Shown here: positions 7,963-15,461 of the stretch, piece by piece
Numbering within the stretch: the first letter of the stretch is position 1
Layout of the letters: each line of letters begins with the position of its first letter
From: Planctomycetota bacterium
Lineage (GTDB): Bacteria > Planctomycetota > Phycisphaerae > SM23-33
Direction of reading: 5' to 3'
Length of the DNA stretch: 42,473 bases
NCBI GenBank assembly: GCA_009908915.1
Contig: JAAAOJ010000041.1
Coordinates: 1 to 42,473 of the forward strand
Position numbers and translations under genes: made by a program
Notes under the pieces: model-generated
The model's database searches: none
Told to the model about the DNA's origin: nothing
What the model saw: only the letters and a program-made list of their open reading frames with translations

Positions 7963-9603
7963 TTGCCCCGACTGACCGACTATCTCAACGAGGCCGACCT
8001 GAGAGGCCTCCAGGACGCCTTCTCTACCGTCGCCGGAATGCCCATCAGCATTTGCGACCCGGACGGCACGCCGTTGCGGCTGCGCCCCGCCGAGAAGGAC
8101 TGGACGGAGACGTTCGCGCCGGAGGGCCTCGAAGAAGCCGTTCAGCGACAAAAGCGTCGCCGGTCGCCGCAGGCCGAGTCGGCCCCGGCTGACCTGAGCG
8201 TGCAACTCGACGGCGAGACGGTCGGCCGCGTGCGCCTCACCGAGGCCAGGCCGTCTGCGCAGCGGCTTGGCGATCCGCAGGCCGAGACGCGTGGCCAGTT
8301 GCTCAAGCTGCTCAGCGGGCTGCTCGTGCGCCTTTGCGAGGCCAACCGGAAGCTGCACCACCGCGTGGACGATCTGGTCGCGCTGTACCGCGTGACGGCC
8401 CAGTTCTCCGAGCGGCACGACGTGCAGGGTATCCTGGACGAAGTGACGCGCGTGGTGGTGGAGACCTTCGACGCCAAGGCGAGTGCAATTCGCCTGCTGA
8501 GCCCGTCGGGCAAGGAACTGCTGATGCAGGCGTCGTGGAAGTTCACGCCCGAGTACATCGAGAAGGGGCCGCTGCTTGTGGCCGACAGTGCCGTCGACCG
8601 CCAAGTCCTGGAGACCGGCCAGCCGGTTTACGTCGCCGACATGCGCAGCGACCCGCGCGTGGTCTATCCGGACGAGGCTCGGGCGGAGGGCTACGTCAGT
8701 GGGCTGTGCGTGCCGCTGATGTATAAGAACCGCCCGGAGGGCGTGCTACGCGTCTACATGGGCGAGGCGTTCGAGTTCGACTGGTTCGACAAGCAGCTCC
8801 TGCGGACCATCGCCAGCGGGGCTGCCGCGGCCATCGTCAACGCGCGGCTGCTGGACGAGGCCCAGGAGGGCTGGCAGGTGCGCCGGCAGTTGCAGATCGC
8901 AGCGACGGTCCAGCAACGCATGATCCCCACGAGTTCCCCGGCGATACCCGGCATGGATATCCACGCCGTCTACGTCCCCAGCCAGGAGGTTGGCGGGGAT
9001 TTCTACGACTTCATCCCGCTGCCTCAGGGCAATCTCGGCGTGGCGATCTGCGACGTTTGCGGCAAGGGCGTGCCGGCGTCGCTGCTGATGGCCTCGATCC
9101 GATTCTCGCTGCGGGCGCATGCCGCCGGCGTTTACGATATGTCCGAGGTGCTCAGCCTCGTCAACCGTGACTTGTGTGCGGGGACCCTCAGCAGCGACTT
9201 TGCGACCATGTTCTACGGCGTGTTGCGGCACGAGGACCGCATGTTCACCTACGCCTGTGCCGGCCACATGCCGCCGATCCTGGTCCGCGGCGGCGAGGTC
9301 TGCCAGTTGGAGACAGGCGGCGGCGTCCTCGGCGTGTTGCCGGATATGGAATTCCCGCAGGACTACTTCCACCTTGAGGCGGGCGATACGATCTTCGCCT
9401 ACACCGACGGCCTGAACGAGGCCCTGAACTTCCAGGGCCAGGAGTATGGCCGGGAACGCATCGAGCAAGCGCTGCTCTTTGCCGTCGAGCAGGGCTACTC
9501 CGCCCATGCGGCGGCGGATTACGTGGTCTGGGACATGCGACGGTTCGCCGGCCTGCATGCCCGCCCGGACGACCTGACGCTCGTCTGCATCCGCGTGCTC
9601 TAG
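7963..9603 (+). CDS. GAF-SpoIIE/RsbU-type serine phosphatase
   Basis: A 546-residue PP2C-family phosphatase that probably dephosphorylates a STAS anti-anti-sigma factor in a partner-switching pathway. The N-terminal ~110 residues resemble a PocR-like ligand-sensing region (LNEADLRGLQDAFSTVAGMPIS). A GAF domain follows at about 140-300, then the PP2C/SpoIIE domain at about 325-545 with the metal-binding motifs EVGGDFYDF, CDVCGKGVPASLLMA, YACAGHMPP, FAYTDGLNEA and PDDLTLV, all intact. The start is TTG 7963 with AAGGA at 7951-7955; no in-frame ATG lies nearby. No anti-sigma kinase is adjacent. A STAS protein is encoded at 41253-41600. Confidence 0.9.
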   Translation: MPRLTDYLNEADLRGLQDAFSTVAGMPISICDPDGTPLRLRPAEKDWTETFAPEGLEEAVQRQKRRRSPQAESAPADLSVQLDGETVGRVRLTEARPSAQRLGDPQAETRGQLLKLLSGLLVRLCEANRKLHHRVDDLVALYRVTAQFSERHDVQGILDEVTRVVVETFDAKASAIRLLSPSGKELLMQASWKFTPEYIEKGPLLVADSAVDRQVLETGQPVYVADMRSDPRVVYPDEARAEGYVSGLCVPLMYKNRPEGVLRVYMGEAFEFDWFDKQLLRTIASGAAAAIVNARLLDEAQEGWQVRRQLQIAATVQQRMIPTSSPAIPGMDIHAVYVPSQEVGGDFYDFIPLPQGNLGVAICDVCGKGVPASLLMASIRFSLRAHAAGVYDMSEVLSLVNRDLCAGTLSSDFATMFYGVLRHEDRMFTYACAGHMPPILVRGGEVCQLETGGGVLGVLPDMEFPQDYFHLEAGDTIFAYTDGLNEALNFQGQEYGRERIEQALLFAVEQGYSAHAAADYVVWDMRRFAGLHARPDDLTLVCIRVL

Positions 9604-9637
9604 CAGTCCATTCATGCAAGCCATGCAAGTCATGCAA
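9601..9637 (+). repeat. TAGCAGTCC head with 9-bp tandem repeats, locus 1
   Basis: The phosphatase stop codon TAG starts the string TAGCAGTCCATT, followed by three copies of a 9-bp unit (CATGCAAGC, CATGCAAGT, CATGCAAGA; the last runs two bases into the MITE). The same head recurs at 10549 and 15462, each time followed by a different short tandem repeat. Confidence 0.6.
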
Positions 9638-9757
9638 GACGCTTCCCTCAAAAGTCAGATGGCCGGAAAAACAGAACCTTTCTGTGACGCAAACGAAGAC
9701 GTTACGTCACCAAAATCAAGCTGAGGGGTACTGCCTTGGAGTTCTGAGGGAGCCGTC
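9638..9757. mobile_element. MITE-like element, copy B (120 bp)
   Basis: Ends GACGCTTCCCTCA and TGAGGGAGCCGTC form a 13-bp terminal inverted repeat with two mismatches. ATGCAA flanks it directly (9632-9637 and 9758-9763), a different target sequence from copy A. Length and internal order match copy A, including the GGAAAAACAGAAC and GTTACGTCACC blocks. Confidence 0.75.
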
Positions 9758-9767
9758 ATGCAAAGAG

Positions 9768-9826
9768 TGCATCGCGACCTCACGACGCGATGCATTTCAC
9801 AACGGGCTGCCAACAGCCCGTTTGTG
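9768..9826. repeat. Double hairpin: dispersed palindrome plus terminator-like stem
   Basis: The first stem is TGCATCGCG / CGCGATGCA (9768-9776 with 9786-9794; 9-bp perfect, 9-nt loop). The second is AACGGGCTG / CAGCCCGTT (9801-9809 with 9814-9822; 9-bp perfect, 4-nt loop), extended by CAC/GTG. The second stem could terminate the phosphatase transcript. The right edge, AACGGGCTGCCA, is close to the reverse complement of the TAGCAGTCC head at 9601, suggesting both belong to one older repeat split by MITE copy B. Confidence 0.6.
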
Positions 9827-9858
9827 ATGTACGAGCGAAGGAGGCGGTGGTTGTCCGT

Positions 9859-9876
9859 TTGTGATAAATTTCACGA
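9859..9876. promoter_or_regulatory. Rex operator (autoregulatory)
   Basis: TTGTGATAAATTTCACGA matches the published Rex palindrome TTGTGA-N6-TCACAA at 11 of 12 defined positions. It lies 43 bases before the rex start codon, so Rex should repress its own gene when NADH is low and release it when NADH is high. Confidence 0.8.
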
Positions 9877-9918
9877 TCAGGGCTTGAAGCCTTCGTCGTT
9901 GCCGGCGACACTGGGGGT

Positions 9919-10551
9919 ATGGACCACAACATTCCCGATCCGTCGGTCCGGCGCCTCAGTGCCTACCTCCGCCAGCTCGAACGTCTGGCCGGCGAGGGCA
10001 CGCGCCACGTATCCAGCCGCCAGCTCGCGGGGTATATCAAGGCTGGCGACGCGCAGGTCCGTCGTGATCTGGCATTGTTCGGGCAGTTCGGGCGACGGGG
10101 CGTTGGCTACGAGGTCGACGACCTGATCAATGTCCTGCGAACGATTCTTGGTACGCGGCAGCGGCAGTGGCCGGTGGTGGTTGTGGGGGCCGGCGAGATA
10201 TGCCATGCACTGCTGACGTACCGCGGTTTTCGCCAGCGGGGGTTCGACGTCGTCGCGGCGTTTGACATTGACCCCAAGAAGATCGGCCGGACCATCGGTG
10301 GCGTCGACGTCCTCCCGATGGAGGATTGTGCCCCGGTCATTCAGCGGCTGGAGGTGCGGCTGGCGATCCTGGCCGTGCCCGCCGACGCTGCCGACGAGAC
10401 GGCCCGTCGCCTCTGTGAATGCGGGATCGAGGGCATTCTGAACTTCGCGACGACGGGCCTGGAGGTCCCCGAGGGCGTCTTCGTCAGCGAGGCGGACATC
10501 ACCTCCCACCTTGAGCAATTGAGCTTCCGCCTGACGAGCCATCGGCCCTAG
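9919..10551 (+). CDS. rex: Redox-sensing transcriptional repressor Rex
   Basis: A 210-residue Rex protein, the normal length. The N-terminal winged helix (about 1-80) contains VRRLSAYLRQLERL and KAGDAQVRRDLALFGQFGRRGVGY. The NAD(H)-binding Rossmann domain has VVVVGAGEICHALL (family GxGxxG) and the acidic strand end VVAAFDIDPKKIG. A domain-swapped helix ends the protein. Rex represses respiratory and fermentative genes and leaves DNA when NADH binds. A GGGGG run sits just before ATG 9919. The gene is monocistronic; its stop TAG begins another copy of the TAGCAGTCC head. Confidence 0.95.
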   Translation: MDHNIPDPSVRRLSAYLRQLERLAGEGTRHVSSRQLAGYIKAGDAQVRRDLALFGQFGRRGVGYEVDDLINVLRTILGTRQRQWPVVVVGAGEICHALLTYRGFRQRGFDVVAAFDIDPKKIGRTIGGVDVLPMEDCAPVIQRLEVRLAILAVPADAADETARRLCECGIEGILNFATTGLEVPEGVFVSEADITSHLEQLSFRLTSHRP

Positions 10552-10579
10552 CAGTCCGTCTATGATGATGATGATGATG
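10549..10579 (+). repeat. TAGCAGTCC head with six ATG repeats, locus 2
   Basis: The rex stop codon TAG opens TAGCAGTCCGTCT, directly followed by six tandem ATG triplets (10562-10579). The head matches those at 9601 and 15462. Confidence 0.65.
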
Positions 10580-10629
10580 TTCAGCAGTCCCGGGGCGTCA
10601 GCCCGGCCTCTAGGGCGTTTGAGGGAACT

Positions 10630-10839
10630 GGACCACACGCCCGCGCGTGGAGCTACTGACGACGGGGCAGACGAAGATGCCAATGAGAACGGACCACACG
10701 CTCGCGCGTGGAGCTACTCGAAGCCCTAGCCAATGCGGCGCTGCGTCCTGGGAACCACACGCCTCCGCGTGGAGCTACTGACAGGATCACTTGCGCGACG
10801 GTAGGAGCGTCAGGACCACACGCCCGCGCATGGAGCTAC
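10630..10839 (-). CRISPR. Short CRISPR array, type I-E-like repeats, no cas genes
   Basis: Four 27-bp repeats start at 10630, 10691, 10752 and 10813, a period of exactly 61 bp. The three spacers are each 34 bp and unrelated (10657-10690, 10718-10751, 10779-10812). On the minus strand the repeat begins GTAGCTCCACGCG and ends GTGTGGTCC, with an internal dyad (CCAC-CGC / GCG-GTGG). Its start, end and dyad layout resemble actinobacterial and other type I-E repeats, and a 61-bp period is typical of type I-E. Repeats 1 and 2 differ at one base; 3 and 4 carry further substitutions. An additional repeat base (A on the minus strand) is shared by three of the four. Confidence 0.7.
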
Positions 10840-10873
10840 GAAACGAAGCCCCTGTCGGGCGCAAGACCGGCAG

Positions 10874-10900
10874 GTCTTACACGCCAGCAGGTCCTATGCT
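10874..10900 (-). repeat. Possible decayed fifth CRISPR repeat
   Basis: In exact 61-bp phase with the array, this stretch keeps ACACGCC, a GC and a GT at the matching positions but only about 12 of 27 bases in total. It may be an eroded repeat at the leader side, or chance. Otherwise 10840-11024 shows no gene; it would contain any leader for a minus-strand array. Confidence 0.25.
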
Positions 10901-11024
10901 TCGAAATCTGGCGGGGCCTTATGCACGAGGATATTTCGTCGCATCACGTATCCCGTGACCAGGTGCTTCGCACCTTCCGCAATGACGGGGCATTGGAGGA
11001 AACGTGCCACTCGCTGCTCCAGTG

Positions 11025-14012
11025 CTAGGATGCCGCCTGCAACTGCCGAACGACCCTCGCATCGCGGGCCGAGAGGTCCGGATAGTCCGCGTCGCTGCCG
11101 ACGTCAGGACGACGTTTCCACGAGCGTTGACACTTCTCGTACACGCCGCGGGTGTCCAAAGCCGCGATGCCGACGAGTTGGCCGTCCTCGGCCTCGCCTT
11201 CCTCCAGGCGGACGTGGCCGACGCCAAGCAGGTCCTCCAACTCGCCGAGGTAGACGTGTAGGAACTCGTGCAGGCCGGGCTTGTCGGCCGGGACTTTGAA
11301 GACGACCTCCGCGTCCAGCGGATTCTTCACACCGGCATTCCGAAGCGCCTCCAGCTTGACCAGGGCCTCGCCGCGGATGTCCAGCAGCCGCTCCCAGACC
11401 CACGCGGGGCCGGTCGTCAATTCGTCGCTGGAGAACATGCCCAGGTCCGGGTTGATCGGCTCGACGTTCTCGGCCGCTTCGACCATGTCCTCGTCGTACT
11501 CCGGCAGGGCAGCGAGGTGAACGCTGTCCGGCCAGTCGGCGTTGCGGTGCGGAATGTGTTCCCAGGCTTCCTCTGCGGTGTGCGGGATGATCGGGGCCAG
11601 CAGCTTCACCAGCGCCACGAGCAGCTCGCGGATCACGCCCTGGGTGGCCCGTCGCCGCGGTGAGTCGGGCGCCTCGCAGTAGAGACGGTCCTTGACGGCC
11701 GAGAGATAGACGGCCGATGCGTCGACGGCGCAGAACTGGTAGAGTAACCGGCTCGCGCGGTGGAACTCGTAGCGGTCGTAGGCCTCACGGACACCGCGGA
11801 TCATCCGGTGCGTCTGCATCCGCATCCAGAGGTCGACCGAGTGCTCGGCCGGCTCGGCGGCGTTCACGGCAGGCTCGTAGTCGCCGATCGAACCCATGCA
11901 GAACCGCAGCGTATTGCGGATCTTGCGGTATGTGTCCTCGCACTGGGCGATGAGGTCTTCGCTGCACCGGTCGTCGTCCTGGTAGTCCTGGCTGGCGACC
12001 CAGACGCGGAGAACGTCCGCGCCGCGCTTTGCCAACTGTTCCTGGACGTCGACGGCATTCCCGAGTGACTTGCTCATCTTCTTGCCCTCGGCATCGACAA
12101 TGAACCCGTGCGTCAGCAGTACCTTGAAGGGCGGCGTGGCCGTGGCGCCCAGCGCGGGCAGGAGCGAAAGCTGGAACCAGCCGCGGTGCTGGTCGCTGCC
12201 TTCGAGGTACATATCGACGGGCAGTTCCTTGACGAGGTTGCGACGCAGGGCAACGGCGGCCCAACTGCTGCCGGACTCGAACCATACGTCGAAGATGTCC
12301 TGGCCCTTGGTGAGCCCGTCGGCGGTAAAACGCTCCGAGGCGTCCAGGTCCTCATCGTCGGCCGGGTCGTAGTCGCCCAGCAGATCCGCCGGGCTCAGTG
12401 TGAACCAGCAGTCGCTGCCGTTGGCGGCGACGGTTGTGGCCACCGCGCGGACGCTGGCGGGTGTCAGCAGCGGTTCGCCGGCCGCGTTGTAGAAGACGGG
12501 GATCGGCAGACCCCAGCTGCGCTGGCGGCTGATGCACCAGTCGGGGCGATTCTCCAGCATGCTGCGGAGACGGTTGCGCCCCCAGTGTGGCACGAACTTC
12601 ACGCCGCCGAGGTCGTCGGCGGGCTTGTCGCAGACGTCCAGCGCGAGCTGCCGGAGCGTTCGGCCGTCGCCGTGGGCGAGGGGCTTGTCGACGGCGACGA
12701 ACCACTGCTCGGTCGCGCGGAAAATGACCGGCCCCTTGCTTCGCCAATCGTGTGGGTAGCTGTGCGTGATGGTCGTGCGATGCACAAGCGTGTTCTCGCC
12801 GGCAAGGTACTCGATGACCTTTGCGTTGGCGTCCCAGACGCACAAGCCTTGGAGGAACTCCGGCGCCGTGTCGTCGAACGTGCCGTCTTCCAGGACAGGG
12901 CAGGCGATCTCCAGACCGTTCTTCAAACCCGTGCAATAGTCGTCGGCACCGTGGCCGGGGGCGGTGTGGACCAGGCCCGTGCCGTCCTCCAGCGTGACGT
13001 AGTCGGCCGTGACGAACGGGCAGGTCCGTTTGCTGTCCAGCGGATGGTGATAGGCCGGCTTGACCTCGGCCAGTTCACTGCCACGGAACGTGTCGAGCAC
13101 CTCGTAGTGCTTCAGCCAGGGCTTGCCGTCGTCGCCAGCGGCGTCGCGCACCTTGCCGACAACCTTGCCCAGAAGGTCCTCGGCGATGAGGATCGTCGCG
13201 TCACCGTTGGGGCCTTCGACGTGAGTGAGGGCGTAGTTGACGTCTGGATGAATGGCGACGGCCCGGTTGGCCGGCAGGGTCCACGGCGTCGTCGTCCAGA
13301 TCAGCGCGTAGACGTCTCCCCGGGCCTGCGGGAAGGCCTCGGCCGCCTCGTCGGTGAGGCGGAACGCGACGGTGATGCTCTCGTCTTTGCGATCATGATA
13401 CTCCAGCTCGGCCTCGGCGAGGGCGGTCTGGTTCTCCAGCGACCAGTGGACGGCTTTGCGCTGGCGAAAGACGATGCCCTGTTCGATCAGCCGGGCGAAG
13501 ACGTCCATGACGGCCGCCTCATAGCCAGGGTCCATCGTGATGTAGGGCTCGTCGAATTCGCCCATCACGCCCAGCCGCTGGAACTGTTCGGACTGCTTGC
13601 GGACGAACCTGTCCGCATACTCGTGACAACGTGTCCGGATGTCCAGCGGCGGCATCTCGGCGGCTTTCTCGCCGAGGTCCTCGACGACCTTGGCCTCGAT
13701 CGGCAGGCCGTGGCAGTCCCAACCGGGCAGGTACGGTGCATTGAAGCCGCTCATCGTCTTGATGCGGACGACCATGTCCTTGAGCACCTTGTTGAGCGTG
13801 TGGCCGATGTGGATATTGCCATTGGCGTACGGCGGGCCGTCGTGCAGGACGAACGTAGGCGAGCCTTTGCGCGCCTCGCGGATGCGGCCATACAGATTCT
13901 CCTCCGCCCAGCGGGCCTGGATGGCGGGCTCTTTCGTGAGCAGGCCGGCCCGCATGTCGAAGGAGGTCCGGGGCAGGTTCAGTGTGTCTTTGTAGCTCTT
14001 CTTGTCAGCCAT
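11025..14012 (-). CDS. ileS: Isoleucyl-tRNA synthetase
   Basis: A 995-residue class I aminoacyl-tRNA synthetase that charges tRNA-Ile. HIGH occurs at residues 68-71 (NGNIHIGHTLNK) and KMSKS at 645-649. The editing domain contains WTTTPWTLPANRAVAIHPD, and the anticodon-binding domain and a C-terminal tail complete the bacterial architecture. ATG 14012 starts MADKKSYKDTLNLPRT; an upstream in-frame codon adds 14 unconserved residues. The C-terminal zinc module, normally two CxxC pairs, is eroded here: the first pair reads CQRS and the second LSARDA, so three of four ligands are missing. The gene is expressed from duplicated promoters through a structured leader. Confidence 0.95.
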   Translation of the reverse strand: MADKKSYKDTLNLPRTSFDMRAGLLTKEPAIQARWAEENLYGRIREARKGSPTFVLHDGPPYANGNIHIGHTLNKVLKDMVVRIKTMSGFNAPYLPGWDCHGLPIEAKVVEDLGEKAAEMPPLDIRTRCHEYADRFVRKQSEQFQRLGVMGEFDEPYITMDPGYEAAVMDVFARLIEQGIVFRQRKAVHWSLENQTALAEAELEYHDRKDESITVAFRLTDEAAEAFPQARGDVYALIWTTTPWTLPANRAVAIHPDVNYALTHVEGPNGDATILIAEDLLGKVVGKVRDAAGDDGKPWLKHYEVLDTFRGSELAEVKPAYHHPLDSKRTCPFVTADYVTLEDGTGLVHTAPGHGADDYCTGLKNGLEIACPVLEDGTFDDTAPEFLQGLCVWDANAKVIEYLAGENTLVHRTTITHSYPHDWRSKGPVIFRATEQWFVAVDKPLAHGDGRTLRQLALDVCDKPADDLGGVKFVPHWGRNRLRSMLENRPDWCISRQRSWGLPIPVFYNAAGEPLLTPASVRAVATTVAANGSDCWFTLSPADLLGDYDPADDEDLDASERFTADGLTKGQDIFDVWFESGSSWAAVALRRNLVKELPVDMYLEGSDQHRGWFQLSLLPALGATATPPFKVLLTHGFIVDAEGKKMSKSLGNAVDVQEQLAKRGADVLRVWVASQDYQDDDRCSEDLIAQCEDTYRKIRNTLRFCMGSIGDYEPAVNAAEPAEHSVDLWMRMQTHRMIRGVREAYDRYEFHRASRLLYQFCAVDASAVYLSAVKDRLYCEAPDSPRRRATQGVIRELLVALVKLLAPIIPHTAEEAWEHIPHRNADWPDSVHLAALPEYDEDMVEAAENVEPINPDLGMFSSDELTTGPAWVWERLLDIRGEALVKLEALRNAGVKNPLDAEVVFKVPADKPGLHEFLHVYLGELEDLLGVGHVRLEEGEAEDGQLVGIAALDTRGVYEKCQRSWKRRPDVGSDADYPDLSARDARVVRQLQAAS

Positions 14013-14056
14013 GGTGCGTGTATCCTTTAGCCGGTCCGCCCGGCGCTTGTGCAATG

Positions 14057-14092
14057 AAAAAGGCCCTGAAGCTGCGTTCGAGCCCCAGAGCC
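14057..14092 (-). terminator. Intrinsic terminator in the ileS leader (attenuator)
   Basis: On the minus strand GGCTCTG (14092-14086) pairs with CAGGGCC (14068-14062) over 7 bp with one G-U, a 17-nt loop intervenes, and TTTTTC follows. It lies between the promoters and ileS, 45 bases before the start codon, so it must be bypassed for ileS expression. That is the layout of an attenuator. Confidence 0.6.
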
Positions 14093-14134
14093 GTCAGTCT
14101 GCTCAGGCCAGCCTCGCCGGCGCGACGGCGGGGG

Positions 14135-14209
14135 TTACCCCGCAATCATGCCGGCGCGGACGCCGAGCCTGCAAGCCGAGATCGCCAGATTGTCATGGCG
14201 CACTCGCAT
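14135..14209 (-). CDS. Putative 24-codon leader peptide of ileS
   Basis: A short ORF in the ileS leader with an excellent ribosome binding site, AAGGAG at 14220-14215, five bases before ATG 14209. The peptide begins MRVRHDNLAISACRLG and ends GMIAG, with two isoleucine codons (ATC and ATT), the second three codons before the stop. The ORF lies between duplicated promoters and a terminator, so ribosome stalling on it could control read-through. It lacks a run of isoleucine codons as in classical attenuators, so the sensing mode is uncertain. Confidence 0.5.
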   Translation of the reverse strand: MRVRHDNLAISACRLGVRAGMIAG

Positions 14210-14254
14210 GGAAACTCCTTCACCGCAGGTAACTGTTGCATGCAGACATATTTC

Positions 14255-14282
14255 AGTATATCGACGCGGGCGGCTGTGTCAA
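14255..14282 (-). promoter_or_regulatory. ileS promoter P1 (proximal)
   Basis: Minus strand: consensus -35 TTGACA (14282-14277), a 16-bp spacer, -10 TATACT (14260-14255). Transcription would start near 14248, giving a leader of about 235 nt. Confidence 0.75.
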
Positions 14283-14312
14283 TTCTCCCTCCTGCCGTCC
14301 GGAGGCATCGCA

Positions 14313-14340
14313 AGTATATCGACGCGGGCGGCTGTGTCAA
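14313..14340 (-). promoter_or_regulatory. ileS promoter P2 (distal duplicate)
   Basis: An identical TTGACA (14340-14335), 16-bp spacer, TATACT (14318-14313), exactly 58 bp upstream of P1. Confidence 0.75.
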
Positions 14341-14381
14341 TTCTCCCTCCTGCCGTCCGGAGGCATCGCATGCACTGTCTT

Positions 14382-14499
14382 CACCCCTCTCCCTTTGGGA
14401 GAGGTGGCGAGTTTGAGAGCCGGTGAGGGTCTTTGATCATGTTCGAAGAGCCTTCTCTCTGGCCTGCTCCGCAGGCCATCTCTCCCATGGGCAGAGAAG
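14382..14499. repeat. Nested palindromic intergenic repeat
   Basis: The first stem is CCTCTCCC-TTT-GGGAGAGG (14386-14404). A second is GGCCTG-CTCCG-CAGGCC (14461-14477), framed by CTTCTCT and AGAGAAG (14493-14499). The block resembles palindromic intergenic repeats built on CTCCCTTTGGGAGAG that recur in many GC-rich genomes. I see nothing else in 14371-14547. Confidence 0.55.
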
Positions 14500-14547
14500 T
14501 TTTCGAGAATGCGTCTGCCCTGCGCGCCCAGCCAGGCGGCGGGGCCG

Positions 14548-14576
14548 TTGACTTTAGCGGCACGGGTTTCTAGGAT
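14548..14576 (+). promoter_or_regulatory. Candidate promoter of the MBL-fold hydrolase gene
   Basis: TTGACT (14548-14553), a 17-bp spacer and TAGGAT (14571-14576). The expected start near 14583 leaves only about six bases before ATG 14589, so the mRNA would be almost leaderless. Confidence 0.45.
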
Positions 14577-14588
14577 GCCTTGCCGGTC

Positions 14589-15458
14589 ATGAACATTCGC
14601 CCCTACATCCTGTCGCAGATGACCGTTGGCGAGTTGACGATCGCGGGCTACAGCGTGGCCGGCGAGGAATCGGTCGTCATCGTGCCGGAACTGGATGTCT
14701 GCTTCGACATCGGCAAGTGCCCGCGCGAGGCCCTGCCGATGAACAACGTCCTGCTGACACACGGCCATGCCGACCACAGTGCCGGCCTGCTGTATTACTT
14801 TGCCCAGCGCGATTTCCAGGGCATGGAGCAGGGGACGGTGGTCTGTCCGGTCAGACTTATCGATCCGCTGGAGGATCTCATCCACGCGTGGGGTCGCGTC
14901 GAAGCCCAGGTCCCGCCGTACGAATTTGTCGGCATCGCCGACGGCCAGGATTACACGATCCGCCGCAACCTGCTGGCCCGCGCGTTCGATACGAAGCACC
15001 GCCACCCGGCCGGGGCGGTCGGCTATGCGATTGTTGACGTTCGCCACAAGATCAAGCCGGAGTACGCCGGCCTGGCCCAGCAGGAGATTGTCGATCTCAA
15101 GAAGCAGGGCAGGGAAATCACGAATCGCACGGAGATTCCACTCGTGGCCTACCTCGGCGACACAGCCGCCGCGAACTACAGCGACCTGCCGTATGTCCGC
15201 GACGCCAAGGTGCTGCTGACGGAATGCACGTTCTTTGAGGACGACCACCGTGCGCGGGCCAGGAAAGGACGCCACATCCATGTGGACGATATGGCCGCGC
15301 TGCTGGAGGGGATGAATAACGAGAAGATCATCATCACGCACGTGACGCGCCGCACGAACATGGGCCACGCCCGGCGTGCATTGCGGCGCGTACTTCCAAA
15401 GAACGTACATGAACGCGTCACGTTCCTGATGAATCGCGAGCACATCGAGGAAGCCTAG
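14589..15458 (+). CDS. Metallo-beta-lactamase-fold hydrolase (RNase Z-like)
   Basis: A 289-residue MBL-fold protein. The metal motif [10 protein letters not shown] is the canonical HxHxDH, later ligands come from LAYLGDT-type and TECTF segments, and IIITHVTRR supplies a final histidine. The arrangement and length resemble RNase Z-like phosphodiesterases rather than beta-lactamases or glyoxalases; the nucleic acid substrate cannot be determined. ATG 14589 is preferred; TTG 14580 in the same frame is an alternative three codons longer. It is monocistronic. The third TAGCAGTCC head begins four bases after its stop. Confidence 0.8.
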   Translation: MNIRPYILSQMTVGELTIAGYSVAGEESVVIVPELDVCFDIGKCPREALPMNNVLLTHGHADHSAGLLYYFAQRDFQGMEQGTVVCPVRLIDPLEDLIHAWGRVEAQVPPYEFVGIADGQDYTIRRNLLARAFDTKHRHPAGAVGYAIVDVRHKIKPEYAGLAQQEIVDLKKQGREITNRTEIPLVAYLGDTAAANYSDLPYVRDAKVLLTECTFFEDDHRARARKGRHIHVDDMAALLEGMNNEKIIITHVTRRTNMGHARRALRRVLPKNVHERVTFLMNREHIEEA

Positions 15459-15461
15459 TAC

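Larger units (their letters stand above)
14255..14370. repeat. Perfect 58-bp tandem duplication upstream of ileS
   Basis: Bases 14255-14312 and 14313-14370 are identical over 58 bp and directly adjacent. The unit holds a complete promoter, so the duplication doubles the promoter. Absence of any mismatch implies a recent event or ongoing homogenisation. Confidence 0.95.

Noticed and set aside
12108..14030. Plus-strand open frame of 640 codons opposite ileS
   Set aside because: It mirrors the ileS codons in a GC-rich sequence and resembles no family; ileS is certain.
14013..14254. T-box riboswitch for ileS
   Set aside because: The conserved T-box bulge sequence (UGGNACC) is absent; only a leader ORF and terminator are seen.
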